Assembly (NCBI RefSeq): GCF_026344035.1 | Contig: NZ_JAPKND010000003.1 | Coordinates: forward strand, 248,001-312,000 | DNA: 64,000 nt | Direction: 5' to 3' | From: Alcaligenes endophyticus | Lineage (GTDB): Bacteria > Pseudomonadota > Gammaproteobacteria > Burkholderiales > Burkholderiaceae_B | Shown here: positions 54,629-63,637 of the stretch, piece by piece | How the letters are laid out: each line of letters opens with the position of its first letter | Numbering within the stretch: position 1 is the first letter of the stretch | Made by a program: the position numbers and the translations under genes | Notes under the pieces: generated by a model | The model's database searches: none | What the model saw: only the letters and a program-made list of their open reading frames with translations | Told to the model about the DNA's origin: nothing

Positions 54629-55795
54629 TTAATATGACTTGGGTAAGCCCAGAACTTTTTCCGCAATGTAGCACATGATCAACTGTGGGCTGACAGGAGC
54701 CAAACGCGGAATAAAGCTCTCGCGCAAATAACGCTCGACGTGATACTCACAGGCATAACCCATACCCCCTAAGGTCTGTACAGCTGTCTGACACGCAAAG
54801 AAAGCTGCCTCGGCCGCTAAGTACTTGGCACTGTTCGCAAAGGGCGCACACTCCAGCCCATTATCATAATGATGGGCCGCCTTACACACCATTAAATGTG
54901 CTGCCTCCAACTGCATCCAAGCCTGCGCCAAAGGATGCTGCACTCCTTGATTTTGCCCTATGGGACGCCCAAAAACCGTCCGCTCTCCGGCATAAGCAAC
55001 CGCTTTTTGCAAGGCGACTTGGCCCAAACCAACCGCTTCGGCAGCAATCAATATGCGCTCCGGATTCAATCCGTGCAAAATATACTCGAAGCCACGCCCC
55101 TCCTCACCAATACGGTCGCTTACAGGTATGCGCAAGCCATCAATAAATAACATATTGGAGTCTACCGCTTTACGCCCCATTTTCTCGATTTCGCGTACTT
55201 CAATAAAATCACGATTCAAATCGGTATAGAACAAAGAAAGGCCTTCGGTCGGTTTTTTTACTTGTTCCAAAGGCTTGGTGCGAGCTAACAACAACATTTT
55301 ATTAGCTACCTGTGCGGTAGAAATCCAAATTTTTCTACCTTCTACAACGTAATGATCCCCTTTACGCGTAGCACGTGTCTGTAAACGGGTTGTATCCAAA
55401 CCAGCATCGGGCTCAGTCACAGCAAAACATGCTTTATGCTCGCCAGCGATAAGAGGCGGCAAAGCTTTTCGCTTTTGTTCTGGTGTCCCAAACACAACCA
55501 CAGGGTTTAAGCCAAAAATATTCATATGCACAGCAGATGCACCTGAAAAGCCCGCACCCGAGCGCGCAATCAACTGCATCATCAGCGCCGCTTCTTGGAT
55601 ACCTAAACCAGAGCCGCCATATTCCTCTGGAATAGCAATACCCAACCACCCAGCCTTCGCCAATGCCTGATGAAACTCGTGCGGAAAGTGCCCTTCTCGT
55701 TCACAACGCAACCAATAATCATCATCGAAATCTGCGCACAACTGGGTGATACCCCCCACCAAACCATGCTCATCCACTTCATCATAAAGATTCAT
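54629..55795 (-). CDS. acyl-CoA dehydrogenase
   Basis: FAD-dependent acyl-CoA dehydrogenase, 388 aa. FAD/substrate motifs CFAVTEPDAGLDT and KIWISTAQ, and the C-terminal TLGGMGYACEYHVERYLRE, are present. The usual C-terminal catalytic Glu (the YEGT-type motif) is missing, replaced by a LAPVSPQ stretch. Glu246 in GLNPERILIA instead matches the catalytic position of isovaleryl- and long-chain-acyl-CoA dehydrogenases. It ends a cluster with a CoA-transferase and Bug receptor. Substrate unknown. Confidence 0.92.
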   Translation of the reverse strand: MNLYDEVDEHGLVGGITQLCADFDDDYWLRCEREGHFPHEFHQALAKAGWLGIAIPEEYGGSGLGIQEAALMMQLIARSGAGFSGASAVHMNIFGLNPVVVFGTPEQKRKALPPLIAGEHKACFAVTEPDAGLDTTRLQTRATRKGDHYVVEGRKIWISTAQVANKMLLLARTKPLEQVKKPTEGLSLFYTDLNRDFIEVREIEKMGRKAVDSNMLFIDGLRIPVSDRIGEEGRGFEYILHGLNPERILIAAEAVGLGQVALQKAVAYAGERTVFGRPIGQNQGVQHPLAQAWMQLEAAHLMVCKAAHHYDNGLECAPFANSAKYLAAEAAFFACQTAVQTLGGMGYACEYHVERYLRESFIPRLAPVSPQLIMCYIAEKVLGLPKSY

Positions 55796-57016
55796 TTAAT
55801 CCTCCTTCGCAGCCTGTTGTGCAGCCCCAGAGGCCAGCAAACTGTTCACGTACGACTCACTTAAACCCGCTGAGCGTAGAACAGTACTTGTGTCCTGCCC
55901 CAAACGAGGCGCCCCTGTATGAATATGAGCTGGTGTGCGCGAATACTTCCCCACGGGTGCGGGCGTACGCAGCATCCCTTCACTAGGATGATGCTGAGTT
56001 TGTAAGGCTTGCACAGCCTGTATGTGCGGATCATCCATCAGGCTGTCTACCGTGTGCAAAGCTGCGGCGGGAATATCCGCTGCATTAAGTTGCTCTAACC
56101 AATAAGCAGTATCGTGTCCCAGCATAGTTTGAGCCACTAACTCATAAGCTTGCGCTATGTGCTTAGCCCGCTGACTATGCGTATTAAACCTAGCATCTAA
56201 CCAGAGCTCTGAGCGGCCTATGAGCGCAAAAAACCGCTCCCAATGTTTATCGTTATATATAAGAGCCGTAATGTACCCATCACGCGTGGCATAAGGCCGC
56301 CGATAGGGTACCAATAAACGCGCATAACCACTTTGCCCTAAGGCGGGCTCAAAGCTGCGTCCTCCCAAATGGTCACCAAACACCATTTGCGACATCGCTT
56401 CGAACATGGGAATTTCAACCTGTTGCCCACAACCAGACTGCCTAGCCTCAATCACAGCAGCCAATATGGCTATAGCGACGTGCAAGCCTACCGCCCGATC
56501 CGCTAATGTCAACGGTACATAACTGGGCTCACGCCCAGTTTGCTGCTGATACAAAGCAGGCAACCCAGTCATCCCCTGAATCAAATCATCATAAGCAGGG
56601 CGACCAGCATATGGACCTTGATTACCAAATCCGTAAGCACCTACATACACAATTGCTGGATTAACCGCCTGCAATGTTTCATAGTCCAGCCTCAGTCTAG
56701 CCATTGCTTCCGGTCTGGTGTTGAACAAAAAAACATCAGCATCTTGAGCTAAGTGTAAACAAGCTTGCCTAGCTTGCTCTTGTTTCAAATCAAGCACCAC
56801 TGAACGCTTATTGCGATTCAAATGCAAAAACAAAGCCCCCATATCTTTGTTTTTCATGGGGCCGACGGCACGCATACTATCGCCTGTTGGGGACTCCACC
56901 TTGATGATGTCAGCCCCTAAGTCGCCCAAAATTTGAGTCGCATAAGGCCCCATCACTACACTGCTAAGATCTAGAATACGTATCCCAGCTAGAGGCCCCA
57001 TAGTTTTTTTCTGCAT
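55796..57016 (-). CDS. family III (CaiB/BaiF) CoA-transferase
   Basis: 406-aa enzyme that moves CoA between carboxylic acids by a mixed-anhydride mechanism. The N-terminal GIRILDLSSVVMGPYATQILGDLGADIIKVE block and GYGxxGP-like GFGNQGPYAGRP are typical. The catalytic Asp is likely Asp173 in LTLADRAVGLH. AAGGG precedes the ATG, and the stop abuts the acyl-CoA dehydrogenase start. It would activate the acid imported by the upstream Bug receptor. Confidence 0.93.
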   Translation of the reverse strand: MQKKTMGPLAGIRILDLSSVVMGPYATQILGDLGADIIKVESPTGDSMRAVGPMKNKDMGALFLHLNRNKRSVVLDLKQEQARQACLHLAQDADVFLFNTRPEAMARLRLDYETLQAVNPAIVYVGAYGFGNQGPYAGRPAYDDLIQGMTGLPALYQQQTGREPSYVPLTLADRAVGLHVAIAILAAVIEARQSGCGQQVEIPMFEAMSQMVFGDHLGGRSFEPALGQSGYARLLVPYRRPYATRDGYITALIYNDKHWERFFALIGRSELWLDARFNTHSQRAKHIAQAYELVAQTMLGHDTAYWLEQLNAADIPAAALHTVDSLMDDPHIQAVQALQTQHHPSEGMLRTPAPVGKYSRTPAHIHTGAPRLGQDTSTVLRSAGLSESYVNSLLASGAAQQAAKED

Positions 57017-57031
57017 AATGCACCCTTTTAC

Positions 57032-58012
57032 TTACTGCGGCGCCAAATTAGCATCCTGAATCCACTTACCCCATTGCTGGTACTGCTGTGCCACAAACTG
57101 AGCAAAATCTTCAGGGGTACCGCTGAAGGCATCAAAACCCAACTGAGCCAACTTGGCCTTGATCTCGGGGTCTTGAACCACACGATTGATCGCCGCATTA
57201 AGCGTTAAGGTAATATCCTCAGGCATATTGGCCGGGCCAAAAAACCCATTCCAAGAATTCAGGTCAAAGTTATCTACACCAAGCTCTTCCATAGCAGGTA
57301 GGTCAGGTAACAAGCTACTGCGCTCTGCCGTAGAGACCGCCAAAGCTTTCAGGCGATTATTGCTCACAAAGGGCATGCCTGAGGTCAAGTCAGTAAACAT
57401 GAAATCAACCCGACCCGAGATCACGTCGGTCAATGCTTCTGGAGTTCCCTTGTAAGGCACATGCAACATATCCACATCCATAACATGCCCTAGCGTACCC
57501 CCTGCCACAATACCCGTGCTGTTACCGCTCGCGTAGGTCACATCACCCGGATGAGCTTTTGCGTAAGTAATCAATTCTTGAACCGAGTTATAAGGTCGCT
57601 CAGGACTAGTGACCAGAATAAACGGCAAGTTACCTCCACGTGCAATAGGCGTGAAGTCCTTCACCGGATCATAAGATACATTCTTCATCAACCAAGGAGC
57701 TGCAGAATGCGAGGTATTTGTGGTCACAAACAGCGTATAGCCGTCCGGCTTAGCACGCATCACATAGCTGGCTGCGATGGTGGCGTTGCCACCAGGACGG
57801 TTTTCTACTATGACGGGCTTACCTAAGTCTTTACTCAAGCTCTCCGCAAAAACTCTCCCTACCGAATCAGTCCCCGACCCCGCAGGGAACGGAACAACCA
57901 AGGTAATGGGGCGATCGGGGTAAGCTGCCATAGCCGCTTGTATGGGTAAGGCGGCAACGAACCCAACTGTTGCAACCATGGATAACAGGTCACGAAAAAA
58001 TCGATTTCTCAT
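57032..58012 (-). CDS. Bug-family periplasmic solute-binding protein
   Basis: 326-aa TctC-like receptor. A signal peptide covers about the first 30 residues (ending AAMAAYPDRP). The mature N-terminus YPDRPITLVVPFPAGSGTD and VENRPGGNATIAA are Bug hallmarks. ATG 58012 has an excellent AGGAGG seven bases upstream. It lies between the cupin and CoA-transferase genes. No TctAB permease is present, so the transport partner is elsewhere or absent. Confidence 0.9.
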   Translation of the reverse strand: MRNRFFRDLLSMVATVGFVAALPIQAAMAAYPDRPITLVVPFPAGSGTDSVGRVFAESLSKDLGKPVIVENRPGGNATIAASYVMRAKPDGYTLFVTTNTSHSAAPWLMKNVSYDPVKDFTPIARGGNLPFILVTSPERPYNSVQELITYAKAHPGDVTYASGNSTGIVAGGTLGHVMDVDMLHVPYKGTPEALTDVISGRVDFMFTDLTSGMPFVSNNRLKALAVSTAERSSLLPDLPAMEELGVDNFDLNSWNGFFGPANMPEDITLTLNAAINRVVQDPEIKAKLAQLGFDAFSGTPEDFAQFVAQQYQQWGKWIQDANLAPQ

Positions 58013-58057
58013 CAAACTTCCTCCTCGTTTGCTCAGGCAAACTTATTACTATGATGG

Positions 58058-58438
58058 TTAGCGCAGCACTCGATCTGGATGCTCTTCGTAGGGAGGCGTA
58101 TAAATCACTAGCACGCGCGCCGCTTGCTCACTGGTTACCGTAAAGATGTGCGGTACATCCGCGGGAAAGAAACAGCAGTCCCCTGGATATAAAGTACCTT
58201 GCTCATCGCCCACCTGTACTTGGGCTTGTCCCTCCAGCAAATAACACACCTGCTCTATCCCTGGATGCGCATGAGGTAAAGCACCTTGCCCACGCTCTAT
58301 CGTGCCCAACAAGACTTCCACATGCTTAGAGCCGACCGTTTCGGGCGAAATCAATCGTCTATTTAATGTGCCGGTGTGATTCGCCGGGGAATAACCGGGA
58401 ACATCTTGCTCTCTAACTATCCATTTAGGCTGTGACAT
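58058..58438 (-). CDS. small cupin-domain protein
   Basis: 126-aa single-domain cupin. Motif 1 (LPHAHPGIEQVCYLLEGQAQV) supplies His, His and Glu, and motif 2 (YPGDCCFFPADVPHIF) supplies the last His, so a metal site is likely. ATG 58438 has GGAGA upstream. First gene of the CoA-transferase cluster. It may be an isomerase, a decarboxylase-type enzyme or a ligand-binding protein; the sequence does not say which. Confidence 0.83.
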   Translation of the reverse strand: MSQPKWIVREQDVPGYSPANHTGTLNRRLISPETVGSKHVEVLLGTIERGQGALPHAHPGIEQVCYLLEGQAQVQVGDEQGTLYPGDCCFFPADVPHIFTVTSEQAARVLVIYTPPYEEHPDRVLR

Positions 58439-58833
58439 CTTACTCTCCATAATTCACACTTATGAATTTAATTTTATACCTATGAATAAAGCGCGCACCT
58501 AGCATTTACCCTCAAGCCCTCTCAGCCGTCGAAAATTCCGTCGTCTCGCCTGGCTGTACACAACACGTTGCGCTTAAGCACGGCGCCCCTTTCTCCATAG
58601 AAAGATTGACCACGTTCGTTCCCACCTAAGTGATTTAACGACAGGTACGCCTTCCACAGGCATTAAGGAAAACAGATAACTTATATTTGATCGTGGCTAT
58701 AGCTGGTATAGCTGTGCCACGTGCAGCAAGAAGGCCACGTACACACAGGCAAGCGGGGTAGTGCAGAAGTTTTGAAGACAATGGCGTCAGACAACGCCAC
58801 TGCCGTAGATATAAATCTAAGCCAATAAAAGCC
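58439..58833. other. non-coding region between the cupin operon and ubiX
   Basis: 395 bases with no gene that I recognise and no frame of convincing length. It holds the repeat region at its left end (see the entry at 58451) and a small TGGCGT/ACGCCA hairpin near 58784-58801. I looked for a decayed transposase or small peptide and found nothing I could support. Confidence 0.5.
58451..58487. promoter_or_regulatory. putative operator of the cupin-Bug-CoA-transferase operon
   Basis: AATTCA (58451-58456) and TGAATT (58463-58468) form a perfect inverted repeat with a six-base spacer. TATGAAT at 58461-58467 is repeated at 58481-58487, exactly 20 bp apart (two helical turns). A -10-like TATAAA on the minus strand lies between the repeats. 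A repressor bound here would block the cupin promoter; the IclR protein is the obvious candidate. Confidence 0.45.
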
Positions 58834-59424
58834 TTATTCGCTTATCTGCCCCGTTTGGCTACCGTCCCAGCGTTCGCCGGGGATGGTAATGCCAAACATG
58901 TCTAGGGCACGCATGACGGTATGGTCTACCATGTCTTGCATGGACTGCGGTCGCAAGTAAAAAGCAGGCATGGGCGGAAAAATAATACCGCCCATTTCTG
59001 TGACCGCGGTCATATTGCGTAAGTGCGCTAAATTGAAGGGGGTTTCACGCACCATCATCAGCAAACGTCGACGCTCTTTCAGCGTGACGTCAGCGGCGCG
59101 GGTAATTAGGTTATCTGATAAGCCATGCGCCACTGCTGCCAGCGTGCGCATAGAACACGGCACAACCATCATCCCTAATGTAGGAAAGCTACCACTAGCC
59201 AGTGTGGCCCCTACATCGCGGAAGTTATGCACATGATCTGCCAAGCCTTGAATATACTGACGCGTTAAGTCTAGCTCGTACTTAATATTCAAGACACCTG
59301 AGGGAGAGATAACCAAGTGCGTTTCTATGTCTGTATGCTGGCGCAACAGCTCTAGCATACGCACTGTATACACCGCGCCGGTAGCGCCAGTCATGCCTAT
59401 GACTAGCCGCTGACGAGCAATCAC
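58834..59424 (-). CDS. ubiX: flavin prenyltransferase UbiX
   Basis: Makes prenylated FMN, the cofactor of UbiD-type decarboxylases, for ubiquinone and aromatic-acid metabolism. 196 aa with the flavoprotein motif [19 protein letters not shown] and the conserved [25 protein letters not shown]. Its ATG overlaps the grxD stop (ATGA). No ubiD gene is in the window. Confidence 0.95.
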   Translation of the reverse strand: MIARQRLVIGMTGATGAVYTVRMLELLRQHTDIETHLVISPSGVLNIKYELDLTRQYIQGLADHVHNFRDVGATLASGSFPTLGMMVVPCSMRTLAAVAHGLSDNLITRAADVTLKERRRLLMMVRETPFNLAHLRNMTAVTEMGGIIFPPMPAFYLRPQSMQDMVDHTVMRALDMFGITIPGERWDGSQTGQISE

Positions 59425-59747
59425 TCTAGCGCCCCAGCCTCACGCAGCATAGTTTCTAGCTCACCGTTTTCATACATTTCGGTGACGATATCCGACCCAC
59501 CTAAGAATTCGCCTTTTACGTATAACTGGGGAATGGTGGGCCAATTAGAAAAGTCTTTAATGCCTTGGCGCACTTCCTCATCATCCAATACGTTAACAGT
59601 GACGACTTGCTGCAAGCCCACTGCACGTAGAATTTGAATAACTCGCGCGGAGAAACCGCACTGCGGCATTTGCGCAGTACCTTTCATAAATAGGACAACG
59701 GTATTATCGGTAACCGTTTCACGGATGAAGTCTTGAACGTCGCTCAT
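59421..59747 (-). CDS. grxD: monothiol glutaredoxin (Grx4 type)
   Basis: 108-aa CGFS glutaredoxin that carries [2Fe-2S] clusters. The active site is [10 protein letters not shown], with Cys30. The [18 protein letters not shown]-terminal motif for glutathione binding is present. Lies between prmC and ubiX. Confidence 0.95.
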   Translation of the reverse strand: MSDVQDFIRETVTDNTVVLFMKGTAQMPQCGFSARVIQILRAVGLQQVVTVNVLDDEEVRQGIKDFSNWPTIPQLYVKGEFLGGSDIVTEMYENGELETMLREAGALE

Positions 59748-59761
59748 GATGCACTCGTAAT

Positions 59762-60583
59762 CTAGGAAGTTAAAAGTTGCCCACCAGTGACCCGGTCATT
59801 GCCGGACAAATCCTGGTAAGTATGTATAGTGGAATAATTAGTCTGTTGCAATAAATGCCGTACAGCCTGCCCTTGGTCCCAGCCATGCTCCAGCAGTAAA
59901 TAGCCACCCACCTTCAAATGTAAGGCTGCTTGTGTAATTATGGCATGCAAATCGCTCAGACCATCGGCCTCATCGGTAAGTGCCGAACGTGGCTCGAAAC
60001 GGATGTCGCCCTGCGTTAAATGATGGTCACTCATCGCTATATAGGGCGGGTTTGAAACAATCATGTCAAAAGCAGCCTGACCCATTATGGCATCGTACCA
60101 ATTCCCTGCGTAAAACTCGACTTTCCCACATAAGCGTTGGGCATTTAGGCGTGCCACGTGCAACGCTTGCTCGCTGACATCTGTCGCGCAAACCTGTGCA
60201 TCAGGGCGCGCCAAGGCCAGAGAAATAGCAATGGCTCCGCTGCCGGTGCCTAAATCCACAATACGCGGCTGCTTAATATGCTGTAGCTGTTCTAACGCAA
60301 CATTCACCAAAGTTTCTGTATCGGGACGAGGAATCAATACCGCCGGACTCACCTGAAAAGTATGTCCCATGAACTCGCGCTCGCCAATTAAGTAAGCCAT
60401 TGGCTCACCTTGCTGGCGCCGTTCATCTAAGGCCCAATACTGAGCCACTTGATGAGGCTCCAGAACATCCGTGTCGTGCGCGATCAGCCATACTCGCGTC
60501 ACTTTCAACACATGCTGCCAGAGCATTTGCTGCTCAAGTCGCGGTAAGGTGCTCCGGCCCATACAATCTCGGATAGACTGCAT
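59762..60583 (-). CDS. prmC: release-factor glutamine methyltransferase
   Basis: N5-methylates the Gln of the GGQ motif in RF1 and RF2. 273 aa with SAM-binding [15 protein letters not shown] and the catalytic NPPY motif ([12 protein letters not shown]). Its ATG overlaps the prfA stop by one base, so substrate and modifying enzyme are co-translated. Confidence 0.96.
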   Translation of the reverse strand: MQSIRDCMGRSTLPRLEQQMLWQHVLKVTRVWLIAHDTDVLEPHQVAQYWALDERRQQGEPMAYLIGEREFMGHTFQVSPAVLIPRPDTETLVNVALEQLQHIKQPRIVDLGTGSGAIAISLALARPDAQVCATDVSEQALHVARLNAQRLCGKVEFYAGNWYDAIMGQAAFDMIVSNPPYIAMSDHHLTQGDIRFEPRSALTDEADGLSDLHAIITQAALHLKVGGYLLLEHGWDQGQAVRHLLQQTNYSTIHTYQDLSGNDRVTGGQLLTS

Positions 60584-61662
60584 TAGGCATCCGCCAACGA
60601 AGCCAGCAATTCCGCTTGATGCTCAGCCAAGAGAGCATTGGTCAGTTCGTTTAGGTTACCGTCCATAATATCGGCCAGCTTATACAAAGTCAGGTTAATA
60701 CGGTGATCCGTCATACGCACCTGAGGGAAGTTATAAGTACGAATACGCTCCGACCTATCCCCTGTCCCGACCAAACTTTTACGCTGTGCCGCCTCTTTGT
60801 TCTGCTGTTCACGCTGCTGCATGTCTTTGAGTCTGGCGGCCAATACTTGCATCGCCTTATCGCGGTTACGGTGTTGCGATCGATCGTCCTGACACTCCAC
60901 CACTAAACCTGTAGGTAAATGGGTTAAGCGTACCGCTGAGTCTGTTTTATTCACGTGCTGACCACCCGCGCCACTGGCGCGAAAGGTATCTACACGCAAG
61001 TCAGCGGGATTTATCGTAATTTCGGTCAACCCATCGGCTTCAGGCAACACGGCTACGGTACACGTAGACGTATGAATACGACCCTGCGACTCCGTTTCCG
61101 GCACACGCTGCACTCGATGCGCTCCCGACTCAAACTTCAGCCGCCCATAGACATCTTCACCTTCAATACGAATGACGACCTCTTTGTAACCACCCAAATC
61201 GGCATCATGAGCGGAGATCAATTCGGTGCGCCATCCATTATGCTCGGCATAGCGCGTGTACATACGCAACAAATCACCCGCAAACAAGGCGCTTTCGTCC
61301 CCGCCGGCCCCGGCGCGTATCTCTATAAAGACGTTACGCGTGTCATCGGGATCGCGCGGCAACAACAGAATTTGGAGCTCGTCCTCAAGCACCTGTATGC
61401 GCTCTTTACCCAGTTTGTACTCCTCCTCACCCATTTCTTTTAACTCGGGATCACTAAGCATTTCTTGGGCCGTTAATAAATCCTGTTCGGCTGCCTCATA
61501 GGCCTTAAAAGCGGTTACTACAGGTTCCAGCTCTGAGCGCTCGCGAGACATTTTACGGAAACTATCCATGTCCGACGCAATTTCAGGTTCTGATAATAAA
61601 GCATCTACTTCTATCATTCGGCGAGCCAGTTGCTCCAGCCGACTGCGCATTGAGTCTTTCAT
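60583..61662 (-). CDS. prfA: peptide chain release factor 1
   Basis: Recognises UAA and UAG and releases the peptide. 359 aa; GGQ at residues 233-235 within [19 protein letters not shown], exactly where E. coli RF1 has it. The C-terminal [14 protein letters not shown] block is conserved. Confidence 0.97.
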   Translation of the reverse strand: MKDSMRSRLEQLARRMIEVDALLSEPEIASDMDSFRKMSRERSELEPVVTAFKAYEAAEQDLLTAQEMLSDPELKEMGEEEYKLGKERIQVLEDELQILLLPRDPDDTRNVFIEIRAGAGGDESALFAGDLLRMYTRYAEHNGWRTELISAHDADLGGYKEVVIRIEGEDVYGRLKFESGAHRVQRVPETESQGRIHTSTCTVAVLPEADGLTEITINPADLRVDTFRASGAGGQHVNKTDSAVRLTHLPTGLVVECQDDRSQHRNRDKAMQVLAARLKDMQQREQQNKEAAQRKSLVGTGDRSERIRTYNFPQVRMTDHRINLTLYKLADIMDGNLNELTNALLAEHQAELLASLADA

Positions 61663-61724
61663 AAAAGCGGTACTGCTAAAAAGGGAAATAGATCAGACTG
61701 TGAACAGCCTGTGAAAACAAGACA

Positions 61725-61741
61725 GGCCGCATCAGGCGGCC
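61725..61741 (-). terminator. hairpin between hemA and prfA
   Basis: GGCCGC/GCGGCC with a five-base loop. On the minus strand a modest T-rich run (TGTCTTGTTTT) follows. It is probably a partial terminator that lets some hemA transcription continue into prfA. Confidence 0.5.
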
Positions 61742-61758
61742 ATAAACAGAGAGCCTCG

Positions 61759-63033
61759 CTAACGGCGACGGCTAAGAGACGGCAGCAAACGAGGTAATAG
61801 CTGGAGCAACTGCTCACGCTCATCACCTTCGCTGCGGTTAAGCTCGGACATAGGGCCGTGTAAATATTTTTGCGTCAGCCCGTACGCAAGCATTTCCATG
61901 ACTTGCTCGGGGTCATCCCCACGCGCCAACATGCGTCGGGCACGCTCAAGCTCATGCTGCCGTATTTGCTCGGCCGTCTGCTGAAAATCGACGATAGTGG
62001 GCACAATGGCTCGGTTCTGCAGCCAGTGCATATAGCTTTGTACCTGGGTATCAATAATACCTTCGGCCTGAACGACAGCAGCACGACGCGCATCAGAGCC
62101 GCGCTGCACCAGGTGCCCGAGATCATCGACGGTATAAAGGTACACATCGTCTAAACGGCCTACTTCGGATTCGATATCACGCGGCACCGCCAAATCAACC
62201 ATTACGACAGGGCGGTGACGGCGCGCTCGCACAGCACGCTCAACCATACCCAGGCCCAATATGGGCAAGGAGGAGGCCGTACAGGAAACCACGATATCAA
62301 ATTCAGCCAAATGATCGGATAGATCACTTAGGCGCATCGTACTGGCCATAAAACGACCAGCCAGCGTTTCAGCGCGCTCACGCGTGCGGTTTGCGACCGT
62401 GATGCTACCTGGATTAGCAGCGGCGAAATGCGTCGCACAGAGCTCAATCATTTCACCGGCACCAATGAACAACACTTTGGTATCGCCTAGATCGCCAAAG
62501 ATTCGCTCCGCCAGCTTCACTGCTGCCGCCGCCATAGAAACCGAATGGGCACCGATAGCCGTTTGCGTACGGACTTCTTTGGCCACTGAAAATGTGCGCT
62601 GAAAAAGCTGATGCAGCAAGGTCCCCAACGAGCCTGCCTCGCCGGCTACTCGCACCGCATCTTTCATTTGTCCTAGGATTTGGGGTTCACCCAACACCAT
62701 GGAATCTAAACCACTAGCAACACGAAAAGCATGACGGACCGCTGCGTTTTGGTCATAGCGATACAAATGGGGAACTAACTCTACGGACTCAAGCTTATTG
62801 TAATCGGCCATCCAGTCGGGCAGGCGGCTAGCAACATCGCGCTCGGCAGCACAGTAAATTTCTGTGCGATTACAGGTAGACAAAATGGCGGCTTCCCGCA
62901 CCCCGCTACCAAAAGCATAGCGCAACCCCTCAAGCGCAGGCTTAAGTACATCCATCGGGAATGCCACACGCTCCCGCACTGATACCGGTGCAGACTCATG
63001 ATTCAAACCGAAAGTAAGTACGTCAACAGACAT
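61759..63033 (-). CDS. hemA: glutamyl-tRNA reductase
   Basis: First step of the C5 heme pathway, giving glutamate-1-semialdehyde from Glu-tRNA. 424 aa. The nucleophile is Cys54 in STCNRTEIY; the NADPH domain has [14 protein letters not shown] and ANRTRERAE. Ends in a basic LLPSLSRRR tail. First gene of the hemA-prfA-prmC-grxD-ubiX group. Confidence 0.97.
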   Translation of the reverse strand: MSVDVLTFGLNHESAPVSVRERVAFPMDVLKPALEGLRYAFGSGVREAAILSTCNRTEIYCAAERDVASRLPDWMADYNKLESVELVPHLYRYDQNAAVRHAFRVASGLDSMVLGEPQILGQMKDAVRVAGEAGSLGTLLHQLFQRTFSVAKEVRTQTAIGAHSVSMAAAAVKLAERIFGDLGDTKVLFIGAGEMIELCATHFAAANPGSITVANRTRERAETLAGRFMASTMRLSDLSDHLAEFDIVVSCTASSLPILGLGMVERAVRARRHRPVVMVDLAVPRDIESEVGRLDDVYLYTVDDLGHLVQRGSDARRAAVVQAEGIIDTQVQSYMHWLQNRAIVPTIVDFQQTAEQIRQHELERARRMLARGDDPEQVMEMLAYGLTQKYLHGPMSELNRSEGDEREQLLQLLPRLLPSLSRRR

Positions 63034-63075
63034 GGAGGTTCATCAACTCGCAAAAATAAGCTATGTTGTTACTGT

Positions 63076-63088
63076 CAGACAACGTCTG
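63076..63088. promoter_or_regulatory. inverted repeat upstream of hemA
   Basis: CAGAC and GTCTG flank AAC (63076-63088) about 43 bases before the hemA start. It may be a small operator or leader hairpin. A GATTATAATC sequence at 63119-63128, which reads TATAAT on both strands, lies further upstream, without a good -35 box. Confidence 0.3.
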
Positions 63089-63237
63089 TATAAAAGTAAC
63101 GCGAAAAATCCATTTTTATGATTATAATCCGTGCTCTGGCAAATTTCTCGGTTTGCGGGCATAACTAACAAAGTTACATGAACATCTCATGTAAAAAACA
63201 AAAAATTTGTTGTTATGCACACACATTTCAAAAACCG

Positions 63238-63246
63238 TGTTATAGT
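63238..63246 (+). promoter_or_regulatory. extended -10 promoter of tRNA-Phe
   Basis: TGTTATAGT fits the extended -10 pattern (TGnTATAAT with one mismatch), about 26 bases before the mature tRNA 5' end. No good -35 box is seen, as expected for extended -10 promoters. Confidence 0.5.
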
Positions 63247-63272
63247 TCTTTCTTTGCCAAGCGCAAAAACGT

Positions 63273-63348
<76 letters not shown>

Positions 63349-63363
63349 AAGATTCAAACACTT

Positions 63364-63390
63364 AGCCCAGTCAAACGACTGGGCTTTTTG
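63364..63390 (+). terminator. Rho-independent terminator of tRNA-Phe
   Basis: AGCCCAGTC pairs with GACTGGGCT around AAAC, followed by TTTTTG and more T residues. Confidence 0.93.
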
Positions 63391-63496
63391 TTTTTCGAAC
63401 CATAAACTCGCATGAGGTCGAGCCTCCATCCGTCCAACCTCGGCAGCTCTAGCACCCTATCTCTTTTAAAAAATATACCAAAGCAGATATCTCATT

Positions 63497-63519
63497 TACG
63501 TGTATCGTAAGCACACGTA
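63497..63519. promoter_or_regulatory. inverted repeat upstream of the terminal gene
   Basis: TACGTGT (63497-63503) and ACACGTA (63513-63519) form a perfect 7-bp inverted repeat with a nine-base spacer. It is flanked by direct repeats of AGCAGATA on both sides. A regulator site is plausible. Confidence 0.35.
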
Positions 63520-63591
63520 GCAGATAACCTGAACTACTCACTCATAAAAAATAGTTCTAGTGTGTGCGCAACGGGCACGCTAACAATCATC

Positions 63592-63620
63592 TTGTAAGGC
63601 TGCTTGGGCCTTACTTATAC
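63592..63620 (+). promoter_or_regulatory. candidate promoter with embedded inverted repeat
   Basis: TTGTAA (63592-63597) and TTATAC (63615-63620) are 17 bp apart. GTAAGGC (63594-63600) and GCCTTAC (63608-63614) form a perfect inverted repeat with a seven-base spacer that fills the space between the boxes, as expected of an operator for a regulator that blocks or remodels the promoter. The ATG of the next gene is at 63638. Confidence 0.45.
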
Positions 63621-63637
63621 ACTAAAATCAAAAAACC

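Noticed and set aside
58500-58830. possible transposase remnant in the gap before ubiX
   Set aside because: Translations of both strands gave no transposase-like stretch, and no terminal repeats or target duplications were seen.
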